Shown piece after piece: positions 41,900 to 52,700 of a stretch of 64,000 nucleotides of DNA. A program made the position numbers and the translations under genes. The notes under the pieces are model-generated. The model searched no databases, was not told where the DNA came from, and worked only from the letters and a program-made list of their open reading frames with translations. How positions within the stretch are numbered: position 1 is the first letter of the stretch; the number at the start of each line of letters is the position of its first letter. The stretch covers positions 434,001 to 498,000 of the forward strand of contig JAHDVF020001364.1 in assembly GCA_022606425.2 (NCBI GenBank), given 5' to 3'. This DNA is from Lepidostoma basale (Eukaryota > Arthropoda > Insecta > Trichoptera > Lepidostomatidae).

Positions 41900-42125
41900 T
41901 TTTTTTTTTTTTTTTACGTATACAACAGGCCGCTTGAACCCAATTACAGTATACAATTTGTTTTTAAGCTGATATATTGATTCTGGTGACATGTGACAGG
42001 TAGCCAATCTATCGCCATTTTATTGTCACGTGAATTCTACGCCAGACCAAAGACAGTGTGACAATCACACTGCCATCGCTGGGAATCGAACCCAGAACCT
42101 TCGGAATGATAGGACTATAAGGGTT
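41900..42125 (-). mobile_element. SINE-like element with tRNA B-box (intron 1)
   Basis: The complement includes GGGTTCGATTCCCAGC, a perfect B-box-like T-arm. Related to 40290-40430. No full tRNA can be folded. Confidence 0.45.
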
Positions 42126-42189
42126 AAATTGATTATACAGGATTTTTATTACCATCCACTACGAAAAATCGGCGTATTGTCTTCTCTTC

Positions 42190-42565
42190 TTCTTCTTAAC
42201 TTTTGGTAGACTCAGGAGTCTGTTATTTCAGGCGGGTCCTCTTGAGACGCTGAACTCCAGCTTTCTCTCCACCGTTTCGGGGTCTTCCTGGTCGGCGTTG
42301 TCCGTTTGGCGTTCCATGGAGAGCTATGTGTGGTATCCTATTTGAGCTCATCCTTTCTATGTGTTGATGCCAGTATCGCCGTCTTTGACGTCCCCATCTG
42401 ACCACATCTTCGACCTCGCAGATTTCTCGGATTGCTGTATTCCTAACTCGATCACGTAGGGTCTTGCCAGCTATAGCGCGGAGTGTTTTCATCTCGGTTG
42501 TCCTGAGCATGCTCTTTGTCTTGACTATGTCTGCCCTCGATTCAATGCCATATGTGAGGATTGGT
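42190..42565 (-). mobile_element. RTE-like group D LINE fragment (intron 1)
   Basis: The minus-strand frame 42510-42223 encodes MLRTTEMKTLRAIAGKTLRD, REICEVEDVVRWGRQRRRYW and PNGQRRPGRPRNGGEKAG. The GAAGAAGAAG-type tail complement is at 42181-42200. It lies only 60 bases before exon 2. Confidence 0.85.
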
Positions 42566-42626
42566 GTATTGTAATAATAAAAAATCTAGGGTGTGGTTTG
42601 TAAAAATATTAATGAATTGTCCTCAG

Positions 42627-42750
42627 CTTCAAGTGGGTCCGGAGGGACCAGACCAAATGTGCACGGAGTGCATCTGTCGTCTAAGAGAAGCCTTCTTCTT
42701 CAGGGAGCGGTGCCTCAAGAGTCAAGAGAAAATAGCCAACAGCTTTTTAG
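42627..42750 (+). CDS. ZAD-C2H2 zinc-finger gene, exon 2
   Basis: Acceptor CCTCAG, 124 bases, donor GTTAGT, phases 0 and 1. It encodes LQVGPEGPDQMCTECICRLR and EAFFFRERCLKSQEKIANSF, the second half of the ZAD with its C-x2-C pair (CTEC) and the conserved aromatic/basic helix. Together with exon 1 it forms a complete ZAD of about 75 residues. Confidence 0.92.
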
Positions 42751-42867
42751 GTTAGTCTTGCTACACATTATTATTATTATTTTGTTGAAAAAACTCCTTA
42801 CATCATTACAGCACGAGCCAAATCCATGTATAGGGTGAAAAAATCAAAGGAAAAATATACATAGAAC

Positions 42868-43030
42868 CTTATGAAAGCCATATAAGTATACATTCACAAA
42901 AAATATTGTAATCATTCTGGTCAAATTCTTTGCCATATAGATAGGAGTGACATCTCCAGGCGGCTTCTAACAATGCGCTAATGGCGATAGCCTTTCACAT
43001 TGTGTTAATAAAGTAGTTCTGCTAAATGCT
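42868..43030 (-). repeat. Dispersed repeat X, copy 3 (intron 2)
   Basis: Shares the GTATACATTCACAAAAA and GATAGCCTTTCACATTG ends with other X copies; the middle is deleted. Confidence 0.6.
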
Positions 43031-43410
43031 AAAAATTAATCTCCATCTGGAAGATGTTGGTCTTTTTGTCCCCGATAGATATCTCCGACAGCGACAGCAC
43101 AGATTGTTCTACCTACCGGCCGCCAGAACCAATCTGCCTCTGGTGACGTCGGTGGGAAGAGCAATTAGTCTGCTAAACGCGGTCTCCTCGGAGATCGACG
43201 TCTTTCATGTTAGTGAAAGTGCGTTCAGGGGACAAATACTCTTGACATTGGAGAGTATTTTGTCTTCCTAATGTCGAACCATCACTAATGCGTTCCTGGT
43301 ATTATGTTGTATTTTTATAATATTTTACCTGTACTCAATTGATGCCTTAAACATGTATGCTGTTTGTAATGTCTTTTGAGTAAATAAACTAATTTGATTT
43401 GATTTAGTAT
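43031..43410 (+). mobile_element. Jockey-like 3' end (intron 2)
   Basis: The frame 43026-43271 encodes LEDVGLFVPDRYLRQRQHRL, VGRAISLLNAVSSEIDVF and the stop after LLTLESILSS, followed by the 3' UTR with TTGATGCCTTAAAC. Confidence 0.8.
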
Positions 43411-43429
43411 GTGGATTATATAGAATAAT

Positions 43430-44105
43430 CTTAAAAAGATTAACATATGTAATCAAAATCTTCATAGATGGCATCTTCTCTTCTTCTTTTTGTCCTGTCA
43501 CACCTCCGTGGTGCATAGGGCCTCAAGGAATCTTCTCCACCCGACTCTATCGCATGCCTGATGCTTAACATCGTCCCAAGTGAGACCTGCTGCCTTAACC
43601 TCGCCCTGCAGGGTTCTTCTCCAGGTGGCTCCTGGTCTGCCTCGCTTTCTCTTTCCCCCCATAGGGGACCAGTCTAGTGCGCCCTGAGCGATGCAGGCTG
43701 GGTTCCGTCTCAGAGTGTGACCGATCCACTGCCATTTGCGCCTAGCGACTTGTTCTCTAATTGGCTTTTCGCCTGCTATGGTCCAGATGGTATATTGAAA
43801 CTGAAATATGAAGTTAGGCATAGATTTGTAACATATATACAACTTCCAAAAATTTGTCTTACATGGTCATAAAGAAAAATGTGGAATGGGGAATGTTGTA
43901 ATTACATAAAGCGTGCGCTTAACCCAACCAATGACAGGTCATGTCCTGTAAACACCTTGATCAACCATATTCAGTTTCCAGTTTGCATCTTCGTCTCTAT
44001 TGAGATACAATTAAAATTCATGAATTATTAACCCACGGTGGGTGAAATCCAGGATTCGTATACAAGTATAAGTATACATTCACAAAAAATATCTTATGAA
44101 AGCCA
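43430..44105 (-). repeat. Dispersed repeat X, copy 4, split by group E LINE
   Basis: 43430-43475 and 43800-44105 are the two parts of one repeat X (hallmark complements CCAACCAATGACAGGTC and CATCTTCGTCTCTATTGAG); a group E fragment interrupts it. Confidence 0.65.
43476..43800 (-). mobile_element. RTE-like group E LINE 3' fragment (intron 2)
   Basis: The minus-strand frame 43842-43498 encodes GEKPIREQVARRKWQWIGHT, GKRKRGRPGATWRRTL and KHQACDRVGWRRFLEALC ending TTEV. The AAGAAGAAGAG tail is seen as its complement at 43476-43490. Confidence 0.85.
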
Positions 44106-44319
44106 GTTATCTGCTTGCTGCCTTTATCGTAAGGGTATTTACGAATTTGCCATAATCGCATCCAAAGAGGTCTGTAGTGTGAGGTTATTCGGTGTGCAAG
44201 TGAAAAGTCAAAGGTTGATTGGTACACAGCTATTTATTTCAGCACAGATAAATGTATAACAATAGATAGGACGAGAGCGTTCGAGCGGACGTGGTAATAA
44301 GCCCGGAGCAAAGACAGGG
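44106..44319. other. Unassigned part of intron 2
   Basis: No coding or repeat signal recognised. Confidence 0.35.
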
Positions 44320-44843
44320 CAAGATGGTAGTGCACAATGGTGTTCTTGTGCCGACCCTTATGTATGGAAGTGAAGCATGGAACTGGCAAAAGAAGGATGA
44401 AAGTAGAATAAATGCAGTAGAAATTAGATCTCTAAGACGAATGTGTGGCAAATCTGTATATGATAGAGTGACAAATGCAAATGCTGATATAAGAAAGGAA
44501 TGTAGAGCGGAAGAAGGTGTAATGAAAAAAATTATGAAAGGATCGCTGCGTTGGTTCGGACATATGGAACGCATGGATGGAGAAAGAGTGGTTAAGAAAG
44601 TATACGTTTATGATGTAAAAGGGGTACGAAGTCGAGGCAGACCGAGGAAAACATGGCATGACCAAATTAATCACATTTTAAAGGTTGGTCGTGTTAGAAG
44701 TCGGAGGAATCGACGTGCGTGTATGACTCGCTGTATGAATGTGGAGGAAGCTAGAGAGGTTTGCCAGGAAAGAGTAGTGTGGCGGTCCATTCTCTCTGCC
44801 TACCCCTGCGGGGAAACGGCGTGATGGTTTGTTGTTGTTGTTG
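44320..44843 (+). mobile_element. RTE-like group A LINE fragment (intron 2)
   Basis: The open frame 44291-44824 encodes the whole C-terminal region without interruption: KMVVHNGVLVPTLMYGSEAW, SLRWFGHMERMDGERVVKKV, CMNVEEAREVCQERVVWRSI and the GETA stop, followed by a (TTG)n tail at 44827-44846. Confidence 0.88.
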
Positions 44844-44846
44844 TTG

Positions 44847-45205
44847 TGACAAATGCAAGTATAAGAAGTGAATGTGGTGCGAATGAAAGTGTTATGAACA
44901 AAATTAGGAAAGGGTCATTAAGATGGTTTGGACACATGGAAAGAATGAGTGAAGAAAGAATGGTAAAGAAGGTATATGTAAACGGCGTGAACGGAGTTAG
45001 AAATAGAGGAAGGCCGAGAAAAACGTGGCACGATTGAATGTCGGTCACGTGAGGAGTCGGAAAAATCGACGTGCGTGCATGACAAGATGTATGAATGTAG
45101 AGGAAGCGAGAGACGTATGTCAGGACAGAACAGTGTGGCGTTCCATTCTTTCTGCCTACCCCTCCGGGGAGACGGCGTGATGGTTAGTTAGTTAGTTAGT
45201 TAGCA
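44847..45205 (+). mobile_element. RTE-like group A LINE fragment (intron 2)
   Basis: It follows the previous copy directly: TNASIRSECGANESVMNKIR, RWFGHMERMSEERMVKKVYV, then a deletion in the DQINQ region, the GETA end and (GTTA)n. The two adjacent copies carry different 3' tails, so they are separate subfamilies. Confidence 0.85.
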
Positions 45206-45269
45206 AAGACAGGGTCCTTGTCTCCAGGGGGCGCTATGCTGCTGCCAGCATACTAGCGCCACAGGTTAG

Positions 45270-45790
45270 GTAGGGGGGATGGGATTAATCCTCCAAGTCC
45301 CACAGGTCTATCTCTTTTGCAACCTCATTTAAAAGGCGAATCGCTTTCAATACAGGAGAACTTCGAAGAGCCTCTGTGCGGCAATTTGGGGCATAAAATA
45401 ATATATGCCCCCTTGCTCTGCTATAACTATGGGGAACGTATAGATTTAGCTCTCTCAGTATTCCTGGATTGTAAATACCTCCGGATAATAGTAAAAAACG
45501 CTTTCCTAGAAAGATCATTCGACGAGCTTCAAGAGTGTTGAAACCCAACACTCCTGAGAGAAATAGTGAGGGGTACAAAAATGATAATAGTCATACTCCC
45601 TGAGGTATAAATATCTTAAAAATTGTTTCTGGATTCTTTCTAGTTCCAAGATGACTGTTCTTTCTCTGGGGTCCCAAATGATGGAGCAGTACTCCAAGTT
45701 ACTACGAACCAGCGCTTCATACAGTCGACGAATCGCCGTTGTGTTGGAAAAAGATCTTGCGTTCCGTAGAACAAAACCAAGCAAATTTTA
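45270..45790 (-). mobile_element. Jockey-like RT C-terminal fragment (intron 2)
   Basis: Minus-strand frames 45784-45515 and 45578-45285 encode MLGFVLRNARSFSNTTAIRR, QKQFLRYLYLREYDYYHF and LLNEVAKEIDLWDLED with stop. Confidence 0.8.
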
Positions 45791-45799
45791 CACGCACCC

Positions 45800-46180
45800 A
45801 GCACCATCAAGCACCCTTAAAAATTGATTAATTCTGTCATGCCGTGTTATCCTCGGTCTACCTCGATTGCGTACTGCATTTACATCGTTAACGTATATTT
45901 TCTTAACCATTCTTTCTCCGTCCATGCGCTCCATATATCCGAACCAATGCAGCTATCCATTCATAATTTTGTTCATAATACCTTCTTCCGTTCTACACTC
46001 CTTTCTTATATCAGCATTTGTGATTCTTTCTTACATCGGTTTACCACTTAGGGACCTCATCTCTACCGCGCTTATTCGGCTCTCATCCTTCTTCTGCCAG
46101 TTCCATGGTTCGCTTACATACATAAGAGTCGGAACCAGAACTCCATTGTGAACGGCCATTTTTGCTTTCATTGATAAATT
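45800..46180 (-). mobile_element. RTE-like group A LINE fragment (intron 2)
   Basis: In complement: MAVHNGVLVPTL, NWQKKDESRISAVEMR, the IRKECRTEEGIMNKIM region, MERMDGERMVKKIYVNDVN and TRHDRINQFLR. It stops 20 bases before the exon 3 acceptor. Confidence 0.8.
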
Positions 46181-46202
46181 TAAGATTTTTATTTTATTTC
46201 AG

Positions 46203-46606
46203 GGATTAAACCGGAACCCATAGACAACGAGAGGTCGTTCCAAGATGTTTACGACTCGGATTGGATAAGCCTAACGGATGCCGGTATCTTGGAGGACAAT
46301 ATTCCTCTGACGAGGTTGAAAGATATCAAACGGGGCGCGGGCAAAAAACAAAAGAAAAGAAAAACAAAGGAAGCCAAAGTCAAGAAAAAGAAAAGTGGCG
46401 ATTTGGAAAAGCTGGATCGAAAAATACGGCGGCTGAGTGATCTGAACGAGAGCGAAATGAAGAGGTTCGCCGATTTGGGGAGCAGCGGTGACCATTTCAC
46501 CGGTGATGGACTGAAAGTCGAGTTTCATACCAAAGGCGATAGTCGTAATATGAATTTTGATATCAAAACCCCGGTTGAATGCAATCAGCCCAATGCCAAT
46601 TCAAAT
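46203..46606 (+). CDS. ZAD-C2H2 zinc-finger gene, exon 3 (basic linker)
   Basis: Acceptor TTTCAG at 46202, donor GTAAGT, 404 bases, phase 1 in and 0 out. It encodes 134 residues: GIKPEPIDNERSFQDVYDSD, then a lysine-rich stretch (KKQKKRKTKEAKVKKKKSG) likely to be a nuclear localisation signal, then a charged, mostly disordered linker to PNANSN. This is the variable region between ZAD and fingers. Confidence 0.9.
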
Positions 46607-46654
46607 GTAAGTATTTTTTCTTCTTGTTTTAACAAACTAATACCGTTTTTCTGA

Positions 46655-46840
46655 AGGGGTAGGCATAAGGGATGGATTAATTGTATCTCAATAGAGACGA
46701 AGATGCAAATTGGAAACAGAATATGGTGGTTGAGGTGTTTACAGGACTTATGACCTGTCATTGGTTGGGTTAAGCGCACGCTTTATGAAATACAACATTC
46801 CCTAATCCGCCCTTCTTACGACCACCACGTCTGACAAATT
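46655..46840 (+). repeat. Dispersed repeat X, copy 5 (intron 3)
   Basis: Hallmarks GAGACGAAGATGCAAATTGG and GACCTGTCATTGGTTGGG are present; the right part is truncated by a CR1-like insertion. Confidence 0.65.
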
Positions 46841-47290
46841 TTTGGAAGATGTATATATGCTGAGTTGCAAGAGTTGTCACATTACACAGCATCTCCACTT
46901 GCTGAAATGTCCAGAAAGGATACAATACAAGCTCTGCTGGACGGTCTATGAGGCGTTGCATGGAATGGCACCAGCTTATATATCTGAACTCTGCATCAAC
47001 GAAAACCTGAATGCTAGACAGTCTACACTGCGATCAGCTAAGTCTTCTGCGATCGGTAGATTGACTGTGCCAAAACGCTGTCCAAGCACAAACTTTGGCG
47101 ACCGAGCCTTCGCGGTAGCCGGCCCTTCAGCCTGGAACAGTCTTCCAGCAGACCTTGTGCATTGAGAATCAATCAGAGTTTAGATCGAGACTCAAAACGC
47201 ACCTTTCCAAATTATCATTTCCTGACAGGGAGGGCTGATCGACTTCGTCAGGTGCAGCCGTCATACTAAATATGTTTATTATTATTGTTA

Positions 47291-47354
<64 letters not shown>

Positions 47355-47450
47355 CTAGTTGATAAAACGGAGCATCTTCTACAGCGCCCTTGAGATGAGT
47401 AATTCATAAAAATGGCGCTCTATAAATTATCCAATTTATTATTATTATGC
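46841..47450 (+). mobile_element. CR1-like LINE 3' fragment (intron 3)
   Basis: The frame 46842-47165 encodes CPERIQYKLCWTVYEALHGM, APAYISELCINENLNARQST and RAFAVAGPSAWNSLPADL, then the 3' UTR. A long (ATT)n run at 47275-47355 sits inside the 3' region. Confidence 0.85.
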
Positions 47451-47454
47451 TACA

Positions 47455-47620
47455 ATGTAGGGATACACTTCACATTTTTTAGTTCAATCTACACTAGCGC
47501 CATCTATTATGATTGTAGGGATACACTCACATTTTTTAGTTCAATCTACACTAGCGCCATCTATTATGATTAGGTGTAAGCATTAAGCAGAAGAACTTTT
47601 TAATTAACATACATTGCTAG
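47455..47620. repeat. 64-base tandem duplication in repeat X sequence
   Basis: 'TGTAGGGATACACT..TTTTTTAGTTCAATCTACACTAGCG..ATCTATTATGATT' occurs twice in a row (about 47455-47515 and 47516-47575), within sequence related to repeat X. Confidence 0.7.
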
Positions 47621-47789
47621 ATAATGCCTGGAGATGTCTCTCCAATTTTTATGCATTTTAACTTGGACCAGTTTTTTTACAACATTTTGAATGTATACAA
47701 ATACTTGTAGACGAATACTGGATTTTACCCATTGCGGGTTATCATTTTTAAGGATTAATTGTATCTCAATTCTTGAGATATCTCGAGAC

Positions 47790-48235
47790 TTCTTCTTCTT
47801 CACTATTGGTAGACTCAGGAGTCTGTTATTTCAGGCGGGTCCTCTTGAGACGCTGAACTCCAGCTTTCTCTCCACCGTTTCGGGGGTCTTCCTGGTCGGC
47901 GTTGTCCTTTTGGCGTTCCATGGAGAGCTATGTGTGGCATTCTATTTGAGCTCATCCTTTCTACGTGTTGATGCCAGTATCGCCGTCTTTGACGTCCCCA
48001 TCTGACCACATCTTCGACCTCGCAGATTTCTCGGATTGCTGTATTCCTAACTCGATCACGTAGGGTCTTGCCAGCTATAGCGCGGAGTGTTTTCATCTCG
48101 GTTGTCCTGAGCATGCTCTTTGTCTTGACTATGTCTGCCCTCGATTCAATGCCATATGTGAGGATTGGTCGCACACAGGTCTTATAGATGCGTACCTTGC
48201 TGTCTTGTTTCTCCATATGACATCTTTCAGGCAGC
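47790..48235 (-). mobile_element. RTE-like group D LINE fragment (intron 3)
   Basis: The minus-strand frame 48216-47815 encodes KQDSKVRIYKTCVRPILTYG, IAGKTLRDRVRNTAIREICE, PPKRWRESWSSASQEDPPE and ITDS with stop; (GAA)n tail complement at 47790-47802. Confidence 0.88.
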
Positions 48236-48267
48236 CTGCAACTGCTGCAGCCCTATCCACCTGTGAC

Positions 48268-48390
48268 CTTAAAGAGAGACAAAGATGCAAATTGGAAACA
48301 GAATATGGTGGTCGAGGTGTTTACCGGACTTATGACCTGTCATTGGTTGGGTTAAGCGCACGCTTTATGTAATACAAAATTCCGCTTACG
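48268..48390 (+). repeat. Dispersed repeat X, copy 6 (intron 3)
   Basis: Contains GACCTGTCATTGGTTGGG and GCGCACGCTTTATGTAATAC; cut off at 48390 by a group G LINE. Confidence 0.6.
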
Positions 48391-48872
48391 CTGATGTGGA
48401 TGCCATAAGCTTCGGTTGTATCGAGAACTTCTTTCGAAGCCGTGTCAGGCCCCTCGAATGTTGGCCATCACTGCGGCAAAGGTATCTCTCTCCTGCGCCA
48501 CTTGGAACAGGTTCTGGACTCTGGTCATTCCTGTCCATTCTTTTATGTTCCGCAGCAGGACAGCTGCCTTCTACCAACTCCCCGACGTCCCTCCACTTTA
48601 CCCATTAATATCAGTCGAAAGAGGAGGTATTTTTCTCCCCTTACCACATGACCCAAATACGATACATTTTTATCTTTCACACTGGACAACAGCTCTCTAT
48701 TGGCTCTGGCTCTCTGTAGAACGTCTGCATTACTGACCCTATCAGTCCACGGTATACGGAGCATTCTGCGGTATATCCACATCTCAAACGCTTCCAACCG
48801 GTTCATTACATTCACTTTCAGAGTCCAGGTTTCACAGCCATATAGTACTCAGAGAACAGACCATATATAACA
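48391..48872 (-). mobile_element. RTE-like group G LINE fragment (intron 3)
   Basis: The minus-strand frame 48815-48543 encodes MNRLEAFEMWIYRRMLRIPW, TDRVSNADVLQR and YLGHVVRGEKYLLFRLIL, then frameshifted remnants of the 3' end. Confidence 0.8.
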
Positions 48873-48944
48873 TTTAATCATTCTTTGTGGGAGTTTCAAG
48901 TTAAGATTTTCTTTACAAAAGAAAGTTCTCATTTTATTAAATGC

Positions 48945-49087
48945 AGCTCACAAACCATTAAGCCGTTTCTCCGTAAAGGTAGGCAGAGAGAATGAAACAC
49001 CACACTACTCTATCCTGACACACCTCTCTGGCTTCCTCCACATTCATACAGTTTCCATTTCAAATGCTGATATAAGGAAGGAATGTA
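48945..49087. mobile_element. RTE-like group A scraps, inverted pair (intron 3)
   Basis: 48950-49050 is the complement of a group A 3' end; 49053-49087 is a plus-strand ISNADIRKECR piece. The next element starts right after it. Confidence 0.6.
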
Positions 49088-49094
49088 GAAACTG

Positions 49095-51425
49095 TTACGC
49101 ACAGAAATGGAGCTAAACCCCCCAAGGCCAACTTTCAGGAAAGTAATTTCTAGGTCGTGGAGGACTTTTGACATAGAGGGTTTTATAAAAGATTTGACCA
49201 ATTCCCCTCTGTGTGACTCTTCTACTATCTCCACGTCTCCTCTAAATGACCTAGTTAACTTATACAATAGTGTTCTAACATCGCTCCTTGATAAGTTTGC
49301 CCCAGTGTCCACAAAAACTTGCCGGATTCGCACGTCAGAGGTGTGGTTTGACAATGAGTGTAGAAAGCGGAAGAGAGAAATGCGAAGGCTGGAACGAAGT
49401 TTTCGAAGTGGTGAAATACCAAGAGATACGTGGATAATATCCCAAAAATCCTACCGAACAATGGTAAAAGCAAAGAGAGCTGATTTCTGGAGGGACAAAA
49501 TAACTGCAGAAAAGAAAAATCCCAGAAGCCTCTGGAAATCAGTTCGATCCGTGCTTGCCAACACCCATCAACAAACCGTGACGTCACTATCTCCTACGGA
49601 CTTCGCATCACACTTTGAAGAAAAAGTGAACTCCATTCGCGCATCAACCATTACAGCCCCATCACCGTTCTTCTCCGAGAATACTGGAGGGAGCCTCCTT
49701 CAGTTTACGGACACTGACCTAGCTTTAATAACAAAACTAATATTAGGATCGCCCAATAAGCAATGCTCACTTGATCCGATCCCGACATGGTTACTAAAAA
49801 AGTGCTGTCATCAACTTGCCCCAATATTGTTAAATATATTTAATAAATCTCTTCGAACCGGCCAAGTTCCCGAACCACTTAAGATGGCAATTGTCACTCC
49901 CCTTCTCAAAAAATCTCAATTAGATTCTGAAAATCTAGTAAATTATCGTCCGGTCTCAAATTTGCCTTTCATTTCCAAATTATTAGAAAAAATTGTAGCC
50001 AGCCAAATCAATTCCCACCTCACAGCAAATGATCTATTATCAAAATTCCAGTCTGCATACAGACCTAATCATTCAACGGAAACAGGACTTCTTCGTATCA
50101 TGTCGGATCTGGTATTAGCTAATGAATCGGGCAAGTTAGCACTGCTTTCTTTACTAGATATGAGTGCTGCTTTTGATACCATCGATCATTCTTACCTCAT
50201 TAAACGGCTCGAGACTACTTACGGTTTCACAGGCAATACAATAGAGTGGATAACTTCATATCTGTCGGATCGCTCACAAGCAGTTCAGGTCGCAGGGAAA
50301 ATATCGTCTTTTTCACCCTCAAATCTGGTGTTCCGCAAGGTTCAGTGCTAGGCCCGATATTATTTATAATGTTCACTAATGACATTGTCAAAATAATTGA
50401 TTCATTTGGTCTGCTGTCTCATTGCTATGCTGACGACCAGCAAATTTATTTCTTTTGTGACCCTCATAACATCAGCCATCTAAAATCTATAACTTTAAAG
50501 TGCATTGAAGCTATATCGAATTGGATGGCCTCAAATAAATTAAAATTAAACCCTTCCAAAACGGAATTTCTCTGGACCGCCTCAATGAAGCGCCAGCACT
50601 TAGTCGATCATGCTCCGATATCAACATTCGGAATTGACATCATCCCTAATAACTCCATAAAACTTCTTGGAGTCAACTTCGAAGCAGATCTCTCATTAAA
50701 AACCCAAATAAATAAGACAGTGAGCGCCAGCTTCTTTCACCTAAGGCAGCTCAAAGCAATCAAAAGAAATATTCCCACTGATGCATTAAAACACTTGTTA
50801 ATTCCTTCGTCGTATCTCGACTCGACTATTGCAACGGCATATATGCCAACATACCCAAGAAACAAACGAACAAACTTCAATCCGTTTTCAATGCGGCAGC
50901 ACGACTTATAAAAGGTGTTCCAAAAAACTCGCATATTTCACAACATCTAAAAGATCTTCATTGGCTCAAGTGTCCTGAAAGAATCCAGTATAAACTATGC
51001 TGGACGGTTTTTAAAGCGCTTCACGGAATGGCACCAGCCTATATATCTGAACTTTGTGTTGCTGATAGCCCTAACTTGCGGCAATCTACGCTTCGATCAG
51101 CAAACTCCTCGGCAATAGGCAGATTAGTTGAGCCAAAGCGCAACCCCCGGACAAATTTCGGAGATCGGGCCTTCGCAGTGGCAGGTCCGTCCGCCTGGAA
51201 TATGCTTCCTGCACGCCTCAGATGCATTGACAATCCGACAGACTTTAAATCTCACCTAAAAACCCACCTTTTCAAAATATCCCATAAAATGTAAACAACG
51301 GTTATCTGATTGCTGGTGTCACATGCAGCTCTCATGACTAAAAACACTGTCAAAGCGCCCTTGAGGTGAGCTATTCACGAAAACGGCGCTATACAAATTA
51401 GCCTAATTATTATTATTATTATTAG
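49095..51425 (+). mobile_element. CR1-like LINE, longest RT copy in the window (intron 3)
   Basis: Three frames, 49107-50351, 50246-50911 and 51028-51294, cover the linker, RT and C-terminus. Motifs are AIVTPLLKKSQLDSENLVNY, RPVSNLPFISKLLEK, LLDMSAAFDTIDH (motif A), GVPQGSVLGPILF (motif B) and HCYADDQQIYF (motif C). Frameshifts near 50320 and 50815 inactivate it, and the 5' endonuclease region is absent. The 3' UTR ends in (ATT)n at 51409-51423, the usual CR1/L2-type short-repeat tail. Confidence 0.9.
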
Positions 51426-51620
51426 AGCGGAAGAAAGTATTATGAATTAAATTATGAAAGGATCACCGCGTTGGTTTGGACATATGGTACGCACGGATGA
51501 AGAAAGAACGGTTAAGAAAGTATACGTTAACAATGGGAGAACGGAGTAGTGGGAGACCGAGGAAAACTTGGCATAATCAGATTAATCAATTTTTAAAAGT
51601 CTGCCATGTTAGAAGTCTTG
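51426..51620 (+). mobile_element. RTE-like group A LINE fragment (intron 3)
   Basis: Degenerate pieces of RAEESIMN, GSPRWFGHMVRTDEERTVKK and RKTWHNQINQF; no 3' tail. Confidence 0.65.
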
Positions 51621-51945
51621 CTGGCTTGCTGAATATGTATCCTGGCAAATGACAGCAACTTAAATTGTGGCCCATTACCAAATTATTTGTGCGACGGTCT
51701 AGCTAATATGTGGCGGCAAAACACATTTTCTTTAATAATATGAAGCTTACTATACTTTTATGGCAAAAACACGTCTTAATCATTTCTAAGAACTGTATTC
51801 TTACTTTTAAAACTAAGTTTGCATAAGAAAACTTATTTTAAATGATAAAATATAGCAAAAAACAAAATAAAACTGTAAACCCGTTTATCTCAAAACTACT
51901 ATTTTTAACTTGCGGCTATTTGCCTTTGCAAATTAGTCTAAGAGG
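51621..51945. other. AT-rich part of intron 3
   Basis: Nothing recognised. Confidence 0.4.
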
Positions 51946-52060
51946 TACACAACATGGATCTTTCCATGGTCCGTAGTGCAACTTTGATTTTTTGCATTGC
52001 TTCTTTGGTTAACGTCCATGTCTCACATCCATAGCTCATCACAGGTATGTTTGTGATAAT
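51946..52060 (-). mobile_element. RTE-like group B scrap (intron 3)
   Basis: The complement encodes a PVMSYGCETWTLTKEAMQKI-like and KVALRTMERSML-like stretch. Confidence 0.6.
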
Positions 52061-52078
52061 TTTGTGTAATTGTTTCAG

Positions 52079-52129
52079 GATTATTCAAAGACTCCGGAAA
52101 ACAATTTAAAGAAAAAACACAGAAAAACG
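52079..52129 (+). CDS. ZAD-C2H2 zinc-finger gene, exon 4 (17-codon microexon)
   Basis: Acceptor TTTCAG at 52078, donor GTAAGC, 51 bases, phase 0 at both ends. It encodes DYSKTPENNLKKKHRKT, extending the basic linker. Skipping it would keep the frame, so it could be alternatively used. Confidence 0.75.
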
Positions 52130-52144
52130 GTAAGCGATATCTTT

Positions 52145-52700
52145 TTGATAAACTAACTAACTAACTAACCATCACGCCGTCTCACCGAAGGGGTAGGCAG
52201 AAAGAATGGACTGCCACAATTTTTCTTTCCTGACATATTTCTCAATTCGCTTCCTCAACATTCATACACCGTGTCATGCACGCGCGTAGATTTCTCTGAC
52301 TCCTCACACGGCCGACATTCAATATTTGATTTATTTTATCGTGCCACATTTTCCTCGGTCATCCGATTCTATTTCTGGTTCCATTTACATCGTTAACATA
52401 TAATTTTTTTACCATTCATTCATTCTTTCCATATGTCCAAACCATCTTAATGATCCTTTCATTATTTTGTTCATGACACCATCATTCGCACCGCATTCAC
52501 TTCTTATATTTTCATTCGACACTCTATCATACACAGAGTATCACACATTCGTCTAAGAGATCTCATTTCAACTGCATTTATTCTACTTTCATCCTTCTTT
52601 TGGCAGTTCCATGCTTCGCTTCCATACATAAGGGTCGGTAGAAGAACACCATTGTGCACTGCCATTCTAGCTTTTTTGAATAGGTTTTTGTTTGCGATGA
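52145..52700 (-). mobile_element. RTE-like group A LINE fragment (intron 4)
   Basis: The complement of (GTTA)n lies at 52153-52170; the frame 52713-52504 encodes VIANKNLFKKARMAVHNGVL and LPTLMYGSEAWNCQKKDESR; other parts are frameshifted. It starts 16 bases after exon 4. Confidence 0.85.

Noticed and set aside
42061..42110. Possible tRNA gene on the minus strand
   Set aside because: Only a T-arm/B-box-like stretch is present; no acceptor stem, anticodon arm or A-box could be matched. Kept as a SINE-like element instead.
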